A stretch of 64,000 nucleotides of DNA from Beroe forskalii (GCA_011033025.1 WFMF01000038.1:372001-436000); one strand, 5' to 3'; counted from the first letter of the stretch, positions 31,472 to 43,860 are shown. Numbers and translations are program-made. The notes: generated from the letters alone by a model not told the origin.

Positions 31472-31680
31472 CTGAGGAGATGGATTGTCAAGCATAATCA
31501 GCTGATAAAACCATAAGGATTAATTTGCAAAGCAATCATGAGAAATTAACGTCTATCTCTACCGTTAGTGAGTTAGTGCTGAATGAATATTATTATCTCA
31601 AACCTGGTAATTGTGTGATTTGAACTAAAAATATTTACAGATAACGAAACAAATTTAAACTTATGCCCCCAGCATCTCAC

Positions 31681-31742
31681 CCTCTAATCGCATTGTTGCC
31701 AGCAGTTTCAATGGTCGACAGAGAGGACGACAGTTTATCAGC
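31681..31742 (-). CDS. Exon upstream of C2 domain
   Basis: The minus-strand 62-nt exon between atcccag and AGAGG|gtgaga encodes ADKLSSSLSTIETAGNNAIR. It starts in phase 0 and its two trailing bases join the next exon as Gly. The ATG exon at 43850-43936 also ends in phase 0 and could precede it. Confidence 0.6.
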
Positions 31743-31888
31743 CTGGGATAAAACACTTTAGTTTTTCATATTATAGGTATGGTATAGGTACTTGATTAAT
31801 TGAGTCCAATTAACATTAAGTTTCCTATTAATAAATAGCAAATTCTGTTTAAGAGCTGCACAGTTTTTGAGTTACGATTTTAGAGTAA

Positions 31889-32841
31889 CTAACGGGTGAT
31901 GACTAATTATCTGGAACTATTTCAATGTATTCTTGTGGGCAAATCAAGATCATGTCAGAGCTCAAATATGATTATTCTGGACCCAAAAAGTCTGCTGATT
32001 CAGAATAACATCATGAGAAAATTCGAAAACCCTGCTTTCCCATGCTAATGGCCGATTTGTTTGAGAAGGTACAAAAAAATCTTGCACAAAATTTAAATGA
32101 CAATAATTATCTCATCTCCAAAAGTGTTATTTAAGCCTTACTATGGGATGATTCTGAGCAGGAGGGTCTCAAGAGTGACTGCAGTAAGTAGCATCACTAA
32201 CTTATCCAGTGGTGACCCTATGGAACCTAAAACGTGTTTGAAATCGTCAATTTTAGGATAATGTCACTTTCATAAAACTGCGATTTTGGGTAATTGTTAA
32301 TCCAAAATTCTGCATACCAATGAATGGAAGTGGTCCAAAGACATGAGTTATGTTTAATGAGGTCCCTGCCATCAAATCTGAGTGTTCAGACCACCTAGGT
32401 CCTGTTCTAAGACTTTCTTAAGGCCTGGTGTAGCAAAAAAACACACACCTTTTTGCAGAAATTTGGTGTGATTTTAGCTCTAAAATCCAAGAATTTTCTT
32501 GATATTCAACGAAAAATGCATGTAGAGGTCTTCATTAGTGTCTCAGCTAACGAAGTTCATGAATAAACCTAGATGGCAACTGATGGGAATGCTCCTGTAT
32601 GCAATTTTCCAATCATATGTCAGGAAGTCAATCTTTGAATTTGTGCAAGATTTTTTTGTACCTTCTCAATCTAATCGGCCAGTAGCATGGGAAAACAGGG
32701 GCTTCAAATTTTCTCATGATGTTATTCTGAATCAGCAGACTTTTTAGGTCCAGAATAAGCACATCTGAGCTCTAACATGATCTCGATTTGCCCACAAGAA
32801 TACATTGAAATAATTCCAGATAAATAGTCATCACCCGTTAG
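31889..32841. mobile_element. Inverted-repeat element, arms about 210 bp
   Basis: The left arm (31889-32100) starts CTAACGGGTGATGACTA and is the inverted complement of the right arm (about 32630-32841, ending CACCCGTTAG), with scattered differences. Both carry ATTCTTGTGGGCAAATC and AAAAAGTCTGCTGATTCAGA. The centre of about 530 bp is unique and has no coding signal. No clear target duplication is seen. The composition suggests a non-autonomous DNA transposon. Confidence 0.75.
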
Positions 32842-32949
32842 ATGAATAGTTATCAATAATGTATCATCAATATCCCCCAATGTATTATCAATATCCCCCA
32901 ATTGTATGAAGTGCTTTAGTAAGGGGGGGGGGGGGGGGGTATTTTGCCG

Positions 32950-34430
32950 ACATTTGGGTAGCAACTTACCACTTTTCTATGAGTGGGGGGTGTGATTTTG
33001 TTTAAGCCTTTCAAACTTTCAAAGCATAGCACTTTTTGAACTAATGGTTATCATTTTTAAAAAGTGCAAAAAAGTAAATGATCAAATTTAGGCCTTGATT
33101 GCCAAAATTTTTATTGACACTAAACAATATGCGCCCATGTGTTATGAACCCTGCTTTGGGCACTGATCTTCTATACCAGGGTCTATCCCAAGTAAACTTG
33201 AAGTAAGTTAGCAATGATACACACTCACAATTAATTCTAGAGAAAAGTAAAACCTTTTCAGGCATTATAATTTCCTTCTGAAAATTGAAGTTCGTCTCTG
33301 ATTAATTGCAGGATTCAGTGGGAAAATGATACTAATTTTGGCGTCATATCTGAGTTGATTGTAACTTTGAAGTCAATAGTATCAGTTTTTACATGGGTTA
33401 TACATATATTCACAGATTTGCCATAAACCACCAAAATTCATCTTGCTCACATGGTTACTTCAACTATGTAAATTGTAACAAATGAATACCAACCAATCAA
33501 TCAAATATTTCAATCAAAATAATGTTTATCATTTATAACAGAATCAGCAATAAATTGTAATAAAATGTCCCAATTGTTGCTAAAATACTAAATGGGGCCT
33601 ATTTTGACTTTTTGGGATAATTATGTGCCAGAGCCCCCGCCCAGAGTCAAAGTTGAGGCACAAATCAAATGCTCTGATTTTGTGCATCAAATATAAGTTT
33701 CCATGTCAACTAGCAAGAGTCAAGGCCTAGCGATATCAGTAGGATATGTGTCAGAGGTCCCAAGCCCAACCGAAAACAAGATGGTCGAGATTGGTTTGAG
33801 TAAGGATATTATTAATGTCATCAGCTGAACTTGAATACTAGCAAAAATAAAAAGTAAATAATTATCAAAGAAAGAATTAAATTACGTTGAATTATTTTTC
33901 GCCTCTTAATTTAACAGTACTTCAGGTCCAGTTCCATTTTTCATATAATTGGGCATTGGTTATACTTTAAATAAACCAATCATGTTGTCAGAAATATTTC
34001 GTCTGAGTGTGGATATCTGAGTATCCAAGTACAATGGTGACAAAAAGGCTGGTGTCAGGGTCCACTTCTTCACACTGAAAAGGCTGGTGTCGGGGTTCAC
34101 TTCTTCACACTATTATTCAGGGCAGTGTGGAGGAACACCGACGTTCCTTCAGCGGAGCTAAGGATGAGTCTACAGCATTGTCGTCACATTAACATCTCCT
34201 GCTTGTGCACCAATCGTTTCACTGGGCGAGTTTTCAACTGCATTTGCATTTTCCTGAAAAATGGGATAATCAATTTCATCGGGTGGTTCGATCAGGTGGT
34301 TCGATGTTATCTATCATTGAAATGAAGCATGCAGAAGTCACAGTTATGAAATATATCCACACACTATCAGTATCATACATGTATACCGATATAAGTATAT
34401 AATAGGCCATTAATCTAAAATCTAAATTCT
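32950..34430. other. No supported gene
   Basis: AT-rich spacer. A G run (about 18) stands at 32921-32940. A 36-bp unit with AAAAAGGCTGGTGTC followed by CACTTCTTCACAC is duplicated at about 34043-34112. Confidence 0.4.
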
Positions 34431-34522
34431 TCAGGAACTTGACATAGTTGTGTTCACATCAGAACCTGGTAAAATAAAACTACAATAATAATGACGTAAC
34501 ATTAACAGAAGCAATAACAGAA

Positions 34523-37500
34523 TTATAAACTTACTGTGTCAGTCATTGGTTTTGTTTTGTTAACATCGTGAATTGATTCGCTGTTATTCTTAAAAGGTCC
34601 TGCAATGTCTTTTAGGTTGATAGCATTGGCCAAGACTTCGTTTTCAATATTCTGTGGAAGCCCTTTTTCTTCAGATGAAAACTTTGTAGCAAAAAAATGA
34701 TACATCTTGTGTAGCAAAATATCACAATTTCTGGTGCAAGCATTTCTCAAATGAGTTGCAAATTTTGAGTAAATATCATCATAGAACAATGGGTTGAGAA
34801 CAGAGTTGATTGGTATGATAACAACAGAGCAGAAAGAGTACCAATTTGAGGCATCCAGCACTTCAAATGAATGTAGGACACAAATTATGATCAATGGAAA
34901 CCAACAGATGAAATCAGTTGCAATCAAAATTTGTATCTTCCTCTGTGTTCTCTGGTTTCTTTCGAAAAATTTATTTCCTGTTCCCACACTGACTTTCCTT
35001 GAAATTGCTGCAATAGAAAAATAACTGAATGCAATTAAAAGCAAACAAAGAAAGTAAATTGCGTGGACACTCCAGACGAAGTACCTTTGAGGATCTTTTG
35101 AAGTGACAAAGTACTTGAAAAAGCAAACATTGTTTCCATAAAATTCTACCGTTTTCACTTGATTCGAAATTCCTCCATAATCTTCAGAGAACATTTCACC
35201 AATCAGATCCATGACTAATTCCCAGCTTACTCCATGTGCTTTCAAACGACTATCATGATAAGCATCTATGATGGCAAGATGTTTGGATTTATCTGGAAAA
35301 CCGATAAATATTTTCAGCTCAGGGTCATAACTCAATCCATTGATGAATAAATCATCAAAATATCTGGTAATTGGTACTATGGAAAGGAAGAAAGATATAG
35401 CGATGACCATCAAGCATGCCACACATAGCTTCACTGATTCGAATCTGGTAACCGACTGAGGGGGACGCAGGATAGTGGTTCTCTTGATCTCATTAAGTCT
35501 TATCACACTTATTAAAGTCATTGAAAGCATTGAAATGAAGGAGCCGGAAGTGCTTATGACCCCTAAAAAGGAACACAACTTTCCGGTCCTCCAACTAGCC
35601 TGCAAGTCGCAAAACTTGTCCCCAATGTGGAAGTCATACACAGAAACTATCGAGAGATACAGCCCAATCAATAAATCGCCAGAACTTATGAGCAAAACCC
35701 AAGCCTTGTTACTTAGGGTTCGAATATTTTTACATCTGGGTATTTTTTTGAAACAGCGCTGGAGGTTTGTTGTATTGAATATGACTGCTAAAATACCATA
35801 GAACCAAGATATGAATTTCAAAAACCAACCATCAATTATTTGTTTAGAGCATTGCTCATTGCACTCATCAGAAAGATCTAGGCAATGGAACACACCATCA
35901 CATTTGTGAGACTTGGGTATCAAATGCATTTTATCTGAACATTGAAAGTGATTGTTACACTGAATCTCGTCTGCAAAATCTCCACAATCATCTACAAGAT
36001 CACAAACCTTGGAGTATGGCAAGCATTTCTTGGACCTCTCACAAACAAAGAAATCATTGTGGTATGAATTGCGTGATCTTACCACATGTGACAGATATGG
36101 GTCTCCTGTAGAATCAGCAGCATATGTACTGACAAAAGATTGGGGAAACTGGTGTTGACAAAAACTTATCTTGGGATTCTGGGCGAGTGGACATTTTGAA
36201 ATTAAGCAAGAACCAGTGCAGCTCATGATGACATATGGTTCTCCATACATGTGTTCACAGTTTTGTTTGTTTAAAGGTGATAGTAGCTGAGGCCGCTGCA
36301 AATCATCAATTCCCAATGTTACATGCCTTGGATATCGGAAGGGAGGTTGTAATAGACACAAATCCTTCATGAGAAAATGGAGATCCTTCATACCTGGAAG
36401 ACAATAAAGTAGGTTCTTGGTCGTTGTCTGCCCGCTTTTGTGTTGATAAACCGAAGTGAAAATCTCTGGAAATTTCCGGGACACTTTGCAGACATTTTGT
36501 TCATCTTCGCAACTTTCCAGTCCATCACACAGACTCTCATAGTCTACGAAGCTAATGGTACTTGTTTTACACAGGAACACATCTCTGCAACTTGCATCAT
36601 CATCAGGAACAAACCGTCTTGTGGGTCCCTGGCCACATGTTGGCCACGCCGATGCATCCTCATCTTTGCCATCCAGACAATCTGCGACCCCATCCAAAAC
36701 CCAAGCCAATATCAGGGGTATGGACGGCCTCCTTGGACTTCCTTTCCTGGAGCACTGGTTTTTGGTTAAGTGGAGACATCTGTTGTCTTCCTCATCGCTA
36801 CCATCCAGACAGTCCTTATTCCCATCGCAGAACCAGTGCTTGTGAATGTAGCAACCCCCTGAGGTCATTTGGCACATGTTCTCCATGTTGTCATCACATA
36901 TTTGACTCTTTCCTCCGCACACCATCTGCTGAGATACTGTTGATTCGAAGTTGTTAATATTGCACACTACGCCAACTTTCGATACATCAGAGCAGTTTGT
37001 CTGGTCCATGTAATCTGTGCATGCTACGAACATTTCGACCAAATTTATGTCAGTGACTGCGCATCTTGTGAAATTGAAAAGCCTTTTACTTCTACCCAGC
37101 AATGTCATGCCAATAAGGGAATCTTTGTCTGCATTACTATTACATGTGCTCTGGATGTTGTCTTCATTCACCTCACAGTCCAGCTCATCACTCCCGATCT
37201 CTGCAGTCTGCTCTTCCATCGCAGATGTAGCGAGGCTGGAAGTAACTCACGAATCCGTGATCACTGTGAAGTCTTGCTATGCAATACATGCCATAAAGGA
37301 AGCCATTGCATTGCGCTTCATCCTCACAACTAATCAATGAGCCATATTCACACACACCATCACAGACCTTATCCCTGTTGATGGTCCTACCTGATCTTAG
37401 CTCTACAGTGTCCCCAAGCTCCTCCGCATCACACTGTGCTTCATCTACTTTGTGTTATCGCAGTCATATATCCCATTACAGATCACGCTGGGTGATAGGC

Positions 37501-37785
37501 TGACTCGGATTCTGAACAGATCATGGCTGACACAAATAAAATCACGGCACAGCAAAGGCTTCCCCAGGAGGAAACCCTCCTGAATAGGAAATACCTTTGG
37601 GTTTATCCCACAAACCTGGTAGAATTTAGGGTCGGCTGGGCAGATATAGTTGATATGCTTGTTATAGTATACTTTGGAGTTGAAGCATTTGAAGAAAGGT
37701 TTGGTGTCGTCCTTGACATAACACACGTATTTCAGGAAGCCGTTCCACTCAGTGAGTGTGCAGTCAAATTTGTCACTATTTTGAG
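34523..37785 (-). CDS. LDLa-repeat rhodopsin-type GPCR, main exon
   Basis: A large minus-strand exon (acceptor atctttcag at 37786) encodes a cell-surface receptor. From the N-terminus there are Cys-rich LDL-receptor class A modules (for example WFCDGNKDCLDGSDE, VCDLVDDCGDFADE and KCDGVFHCLDLSDE), then seven transmembrane helices from about 35840 to 34770. TM6 has CWFP and TM7 NPLFYDD, as in relaxin/LGR-type and snail GRL101-type receptors, but no leucine-rich repeats are seen. The uninterrupted frame is 34523-37219 (898 codons). Upstream the frame is broken by two compensating shifts near 37232 and 37455, or by an intron there. The last codons read through a strong gtaagt donor at 34534, so a short 3' exon probably follows. 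Ligand unknown. Confidence 0.85.
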
Positions 37786-38430
37786 CTGAAAGATTTGGGC
37801 GATGTTGATTATGGCCAATACTCTACTACTGAAGTACTGAATACCCGATACAATAATACATCCCAATACCGTAAGGCAGCCACATTCTAAAGTTCTAATG
37901 TATAAACACATGAAAAAGTGAATGCCAATTAGAATTCTTGACATGCAAGTTTTTATCATAAGATCATATTACTGATTGGTTGACCTTATCAGGCACATTA
38001 TTGCAGGCATATTACATTTAACCGACGGCCTTAGTGTCAACAATTGACGATGGATTATCATACCTATTGAATTATTAGTAGGCATGGCCTTTCTCTAGTC
38101 TAACTTGCATAAAATGTTCACTTACAGACCTAATTACTTATTTTGTTACTCATGACGAATTACCTTCAAAAATACCAAATTAGCAAGTGGCGGGAATAAT
38201 TCTAAGAATACAGAGATTTTCTATGTAAGTTTCATCCATGATAAATAACCCTGATTAAAGGTAGAAAATGCAGTAGATTACAGAAGGGGTGGGCTGAAAC
38301 TCTAAAATGCGGCCACTATAGTTAAATATTTATCTATACAAATATGAGTTGTATATTGTATAACAGGAGAACACTGTTATTACTGCAATATATAGTTTGA
38401 AAAGGACTGTACAATGATTTCCCAAGGTAC
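37786..38430. other. Intron of the LDLa GPCR
   Basis: AT-rich sequence between the signal exon and the main exon; nothing else seen. Confidence 0.6.
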
Positions 38431-38752
38431 CTGTGTCACCTTTTCGGTCGCCAGCGCCCCGAGGTACAAGCTCACGAGTGCCTTGCGAGCCAGTTTGAAG
38501 TATCTCATGATGATCTAAAGGAGCGCTTCCATGCAGTCCATTTTCCGAGCTCCCTGAGAAGGAGACTGTCTCCTTTCCTGTTCCCAGTGAAAAGTCAGCT
38601 TGGGGTGTCACTCCTTCTTCACTGAGTGTAACACCACTTCCAACCGAGAGGAAGCAACTGGGCAATGAGACGAGAACGATCCAGAACATCATTTCACAAA
38701 CAGAGCGAAACATTAAGAGACACTGTAGGCACGAGTCGCATAGGATTTGCAT
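38431..38752 (-). CDS. Signal-peptide exon of the LDLa GPCR
   Basis: The minus-strand exon starts with ATG at 38752 or, more likely, the Met at 38713. It encodes a hydrophobic signal sequence (FWIVLVSLPSCFLSVGSG) followed by a Ser/Gly/Glu-rich linker. The donor GACACAG|gtacct leaves one base that joins the acceptor at 37785 in frame, giving Ala and then the Cys-containing KFDCTLTEWNGFLKYVCYV. This exact phase match is the reason for linking it to the receptor. Confidence 0.7.
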
Positions 38753-38759
38753 TAGTTTT

Positions 38760-40530
38760 AATAGTTTTTATTATACTTTGAACAATTAACATATTAGCTA
38801 TCATAAATATAATATTACCTATTACTTTATTTCAAAAATATCATTCGATCCCATATTGCATCGTAATGCCCTGATCACGTGATTCGTGAAACAAAGCACA
38901 ACTTTCATCTTTTGAAGAATCTTTCTAAGTTTTTTACGTCAAACCACCTTTTTGATTTAGGTAATGATTATTTTGCAGTTTTTATTCTCATCAAATTGCT
39001 TTATGATTGGGGATATAGAAAAACTGTTATCAGAATTTTGTAATTTCGTTACACTAAAATGTTCATATGTATGAGACGAAGTCACATGCGTGAGACGAAC
39101 TCACAAAAAATATTCTATGCATTCGAGAGCAGACTTCTATAAAACATTTAAATGTCAACAATGGAGACATCTTAATGAATTAGAAGCGGAGATATGGTCG
39201 AAAAACCAGTTGTTGTGTATAACTCGATCATTTTTGATCAACTATCAAGAAAATTCGATTTTTTTTTAAATTTTATGACTTAGTTCAAAATCATTCCGAA
39301 ATTTCATCAAAATACAAGTCAAGTTATTGATATTTATTTTTCTCAATCAACGTGCAATACCCAACACTTAATAGAGAGTAATTAGTAATAAAATGCGTCT
39401 AGTAACACGACTCTATACTTCTATGCAAGTAGTACTACCGTTGGTCAGACAATAGCAGGTCCCAGCTATTCCTAGTCAGGGTATAATCCGGTTCCATGAT
39501 CTCAGCGGTGACCGTAAACCTTCAATAATGACCTCGAGACGCCTTGTCCATTATCTAACTTACCCAGTCTCAGGTTTTGTCTCGATCGTCTAAGTTACGT
39601 AAGAGATTGAAGTTTAAGCGATAAAACTGATACGACAGTTGTAATCAGAAGCTTTCAAAATCTTGTGATTATCGTCGTCAGAGTTAGTTACGGTATACAG
39701 TGTTAGTTACGGTATACAGCCACCACTTCGACATGTTCCAACTTATTATAACAGGCCATACGACAGTGAAACCTTCTGAAAATTGCAAGAATCAGAGTCG
39801 AAAAATTTGAGGACAACAGAAGCTTGGTTCTAGACAAGAATTGAGCGTTATACTTTCATAGACAATTTTGAACTTTCATTATTATTTTTCGGATACTTTT
39901 GTCGTACCTTTACCCTACATGGTGAAATTGCATATTTCAAAGTTGCTAAGAACTTAAAAGGTTGAGTCTAAAAACTTAAAAACTTCAAAAGGTTGAGACT
40001 AAATACTTAAAGAGGTTAAGAAAATGCAAATTTATAAAAGTTTTAGTGTCCCCATTTTTTTGCAGATTGTTCTTTTTTAACAGTCGTTGTGACGATAGCT
40101 ATTATGTTATTTTCCTTGACTTCCTGACCTCAAAGGAATGATTGAATATTATCGAGATTAAACTTAAATAATTTAAGTCCGAATAGAGGTTTAGAACCTT
40201 CTTAAGTAAAACCTTTAGAACCCGACTTATGTAGAAATTGTGGTGTAAACATATAGACAAAATTTATAAAATTTGTGAGTGAAGTTTGCTTTGGAAAGTA
40301 TCCTCAGTAAGTACACACCAACTTCGGCTGCACCTTTGGTAGAATTGCGACTTGGCTGTAGACCCAGGAGCAAGCATTTTGTCGCTTACTAGCTTAATAG
40401 CACTATGTGTGCTTAATTCAGTAAAAATCATGTAGCGGCAGTAAAAAGGGTTGAAAAGAGCCACAGTAAGAGACGTTACAACAATCATTTCATTTTTGTC
40501 ATCCCTCTTTACCCAGGTCTTAGGACTTTT
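38760..40530. other. No gene seen
   Basis: AT-rich intergenic or intronic sequence without repeats of note. Confidence 0.5.
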
Positions 40531-40539
40531 ACACTCGAA

Positions 40540-41163
40540 CTTTTTCCTGCCCTTTTTCCACGCACCCTTTTTCCACCCACCTTTTTCCTCCCACCTTTTT
40601 TCCACGCACCCTATTTCCACCAACCCTTTTCCACCCGCCCTTTTTCCACCCGCCCTTTTTCCACGCACCCTTTTTCCACGCACCCTTTTTCCACCCACCC
40701 CTTTTCTACCCATACTTTTTCCACCCATACTTTTTCCACCCACCTTTTTCCACCCGCCCTTTTTCCACCCACCCTTTTTCTACCCGCCCTTTTTCCACGC
40801 ACCCTTTTTCCACCCACCCCTTTTCCATCAATCCTTTTTCCACCAACCCTTTTTCCACCCGCCCTTTTTCCACCCACCCTTTTTTCCACCCACCTCTTTT
40901 TCCACCAATCCTTTTTCCACCAACCCTTTTTCACCCACCCTTCTTCTACCCACCCTTTTTCCACCCACCCTTTTTCCACCCACCCTTTTTCCACCAACCC
41001 TTTTTCCACCCACCCCTTTTCCACCAATCCTTTTTCCACCAACCCTTTTTCCACCCACCCCTTTTCCACCAATCCTTTTTCCGCCAACCCTTTTTCACCC
41101 ACCCTTCTTCTACCCACCCTTTTTCCACCCACCCTTTTTCCACCCACCCTTTTTCTACCCATA
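40540..41163. repeat. CCCTTTTTCCACCCA minisatellite
   Basis: About 40 copies of a 15-bp unit CCCTTTTTCCACCCA with CCAATCC, CGCA and TCTACC variants. The array is interrupted by the TIR element at 41164-43510 and resumes at 43511-43600. Its long frames (HPPFFHPPFF and GGKRVGGKR) are repeat artefacts. Confidence 0.95.
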
Positions 41164-43510
41164 GGGGGGGAGGTAAGGCAAACTTTGGCAAACTATGGCA
41201 AACTTTGGCAAACACTTTTTTTGGCAAACTCCAAAAAAAGTGGAAGCATTTGCCAAAGTTTGCCAAAGTTTGCCAAAAATAAAACTCCTTTTTGAGCACT
41301 TATGCAACACTTTAGGTACCCAAAATATGCTTTTGAAGGATGCAGAATCGATTCCCAAGGTCTGTTTAACATTTTGACGTTATCCAGAAGCTGTAGCAGA
41401 GACTACATCCACACATCCACATTGAAAAGATTAGGAGGCTACAGTACAAAATACGATATTTCATTACCTCTTACTTTAAGTTTTATGCATTTAAGTACTA
41501 AATAGTCCGATCAAACCGTTGTATGAAGCCCTAAAACCGAAACATCCAAGCTACATAAGTCTGTTCCAGCAGCCTAAAATCAATAACAAGGCCCCACCGT
41601 GATCACAGACCAGTTTCCATGGATTCCTGCAACATAACCCGACATAACGGTGTTCAGAATGCTAATTGCCTATATTGAAGGCTGAGTGGAGCCTAGTGGA
41701 GCCTTAGTGGAGCCTAGTGAAGGCTGATTATAGCCTAGTAGAGGCTGAGTGGAGCCTAATGGAGGCTGAGTGGAGCCTGTGTGGAGCCCAGTGGAGGCTG
41801 AGTGGTGTCTAGTGGAAGCTGAGTGGAGCCTAGTGGAGGCTGTGTGGTGCCTAGGAGAGGCTGAGTGGAGCCTAGTGGAGGCTGGGTGGAGCCTAGTGGA
41901 GGCTGTGTGGAGCCTAGTGGAGGTTGGGTGGAAGCTGTTTGGAGACTAGTGGAGGCTGTGTAGAGCCTAGTGGAGGCTTTGTGGAGACTAGTGGAGGCTG
42001 AGTGGAGCCTGATGGAGGCTGAGTGGAACCTGTGTGGAGCCTTATGAAGGCTGTAAGGAGCCTAGTGCAGGCTGACTGGAGCCAAGTGGAGGCTGTGTGG
42101 TGCCTAGGAGAGGCTAAGTGGAGCCTAGTGGAGACTGGGTGGAGCCTAGTGGAGGCTGTGTAGAGCCTAGTGGAGATTGGGTGGAAGCTGTTTGGAGACT
42201 AGTGGAGGCAGTGTAGAGCCTAGTGGAGGCTTTGTGGAGACTAGTGGAGGCTGAGTGGAGCCAAGTGGAGCCTAGTTGAAAGGCTGTGTGTAGCCTAGTG
42301 AAGGCTGATTAAAGCCTAGTAGAGGCTGAGTGGAGCCTGATGGAGGCTGAGTGGAGCCTGTGTGGAGCCTTATGAAGGCTGTAAGGAGCCTAGTGCAGGC
42401 TGACTGGAGCCAAGTGGAGCCTAGTGAAGGCTGTGAGGAGCCTAGTGGAGGCTTACTGGAGCCTAGCGGGGTCTACATGGATGCTGTGTGGAGTCTAGTG
42501 GAGGCTGAGTGGACCGTAGTGGTCCACTAGGCTCCATTCAGCCTCCACTTAGCCACAATTAGGCTCCACACAGCCTCCATTAGGTTCTACCCAGTCTCCA
42601 CTAGGCTCCACAAGCCTCCATTAGGCTCTACTAAGCCTTCTCTATTAGTGGAGGCTGTGTGGAGCCAAATGGAGGCTGTTTGGAGCATAGTGGAGGCTGA
42701 GTGGTGTCTAGTTGTGGTTGAGTGGAGCCTAGTGGAGGCCTCATGGACCCTAGTGAAGGCTGTGTGTCAGAGCCTAGTGGAGGCTGGGTGGAGCCTAGTG
42801 GAGGCTGAGTGCAGCCTAGTGGAGTAGTGGAGGCTGTGTGGCGCCTAGTGAAGGCTGAGTGGAGCCCAGTGGAGGCTAGTGGAGGCTGAGTGATCCCTAG
42901 TGGAGGCTGGGTGAGCCTAGTGGAGGCTGAGTGGTGCCTAGTGAAGGCTCTAAGTATAGTTAGAGCTGTCTGAAAGTTTGAATCTATAAATTGTTTTTCA
43001 AATTAGTGAACATTTTACCAGTTTCAGCCATCACTCAGCCTCCATGGATGCTAATGAAGGCTAATTTGGTCATGTTCCTGTGGTACCATTTCGCCAAAGA
43101 CACATCTGATGAACTGGTTAAAAATCTCTTTTTCGAACCAAACATCTCTTTTTTCTCAAAATATTCTAACCCCCGTCCTTTAGGATACCTTTTTGTAAAC
43201 AATACGGTGCTTGGAGAAGGAAGGTCCACGTGGACACCAGTAAAGCCTCGAAGGGGAAGGTCTGAATGAAAATTAAGCATTGGAAATCGACTCAGCTCCT
43301 TCGAAAACCATTATGTACACGTCCTGCATGCACTGTGGACAAGAAATCAGAAATTACAATTTTTTTGGGGTATTTTTGGCAAACTTTGGCAAACTTTGGC
43401 AAATTTTGGCAAACTTTGGCAAACTTTGGCAAACACTTTTTTTGGCAAACTCCAAAAAAAGTGGAAGCGTTTGCCAAAGTTTGCCAAAGTTTGCCTTACC
43501 CCCCCCCCCC
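41164..43510. mobile_element. TIR element with internal minisatellite, copy 2
   Basis: This copy has the same termini as at 15473: a G run, then GGTAAGGCAAACTTTGGCAA, and the inverse ending TTTGCCTTAC plus a C run. TACCCATA flanks both ends (41156-41163 and 43511-43518), a perfect 8-bp target duplication. Inside are the same left segment (TTTTTGAGCACTTATGCAAC), the GGAGCCTAGTGGAGGCTGAG array (41680-42950) and the same right segment (GTGGACACCAGTAAAGCCTC). No transposase is encoded. The insertion splits a 15-bp minisatellite, so it is younger than that array. Confidence 0.9.
41680..42950. repeat. GGAGCCTAGTGGAGGCTGAG minisatellite, copy 2
   Basis: The same 20-bp unit as at 15965-17530, inside the second TIR element. 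A block at 42530-42640 is inverted (GGCTCCAC.CAGCCTCCA). A segment of about 290 bp is duplicated within the array: CTTTGTGGAGACTAGTGGAGG occurs twice, near 41970 and 42230. Confidence 0.92.
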
Positions 43511-43600
43511 TACCCATACTTTTTCCACCCACCCTTGTTCCACCCACCCTTTTTCTACCCACCCTTGTTCCACCCACCCTTTTTCTACCCACCCTTGGGC
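43511..43600. repeat. Right remainder of the split 15-bp array
   Basis: Six copies of CACCCACCCTTTTTCTACC-type units, continuing the array at 40540-41163 on the other side of the inserted element. Confidence 0.9.
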
Positions 43601-43687
43601 CTTGACGAGGCGCTCTGACTGAGCACACCTGTTACGGGGTCATGTTTATGTCATGTATTTTGGTATTGTCTAGAGGGCTTCAGCTAC

Positions 43688-43860
43688 TCCCCCACAGTTA
43701 GAGACAGGACACACAGTTACCTTAATATTAACTGCAGAATATGATCGAATTCCAAAGTTAAAAGTAGGGGGATGTTAGTGCCCCAGCCCCCCCCTCCCGT
43801 TTTGGCACCCCTGCACTCCCCCACAGTGAGAGACAGGACGCACACTAACCTTATTATTGA
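43688..43860 (-). repeat. Duplicated splice-donor segment
   Basis: Two segments of about 47 bp, at 43688-43735 and 43814-43860, share CTCCCCCACAGT.AGAGACAGGAC.CACA followed by a reversed donor and CTTA.TATT. The right one is the true exon end (AATAATAAG|gttagt on the minus strand); the left one has TAATATTAAG|gtaact. Confidence 0.7.

Noticed and set aside
36440..36957. Plus-strand frames opposite the LDLa modules
   Set aside because: Antisense shadows of the receptor exon; Cys-rich motifs and helices are on the minus strand.
40264..41299. Long Lys/Gly and His-Pro-Phe repeat frames on both strands
   Set aside because: These are produced by the 15-bp CCCTTTTTCCACCCA array.
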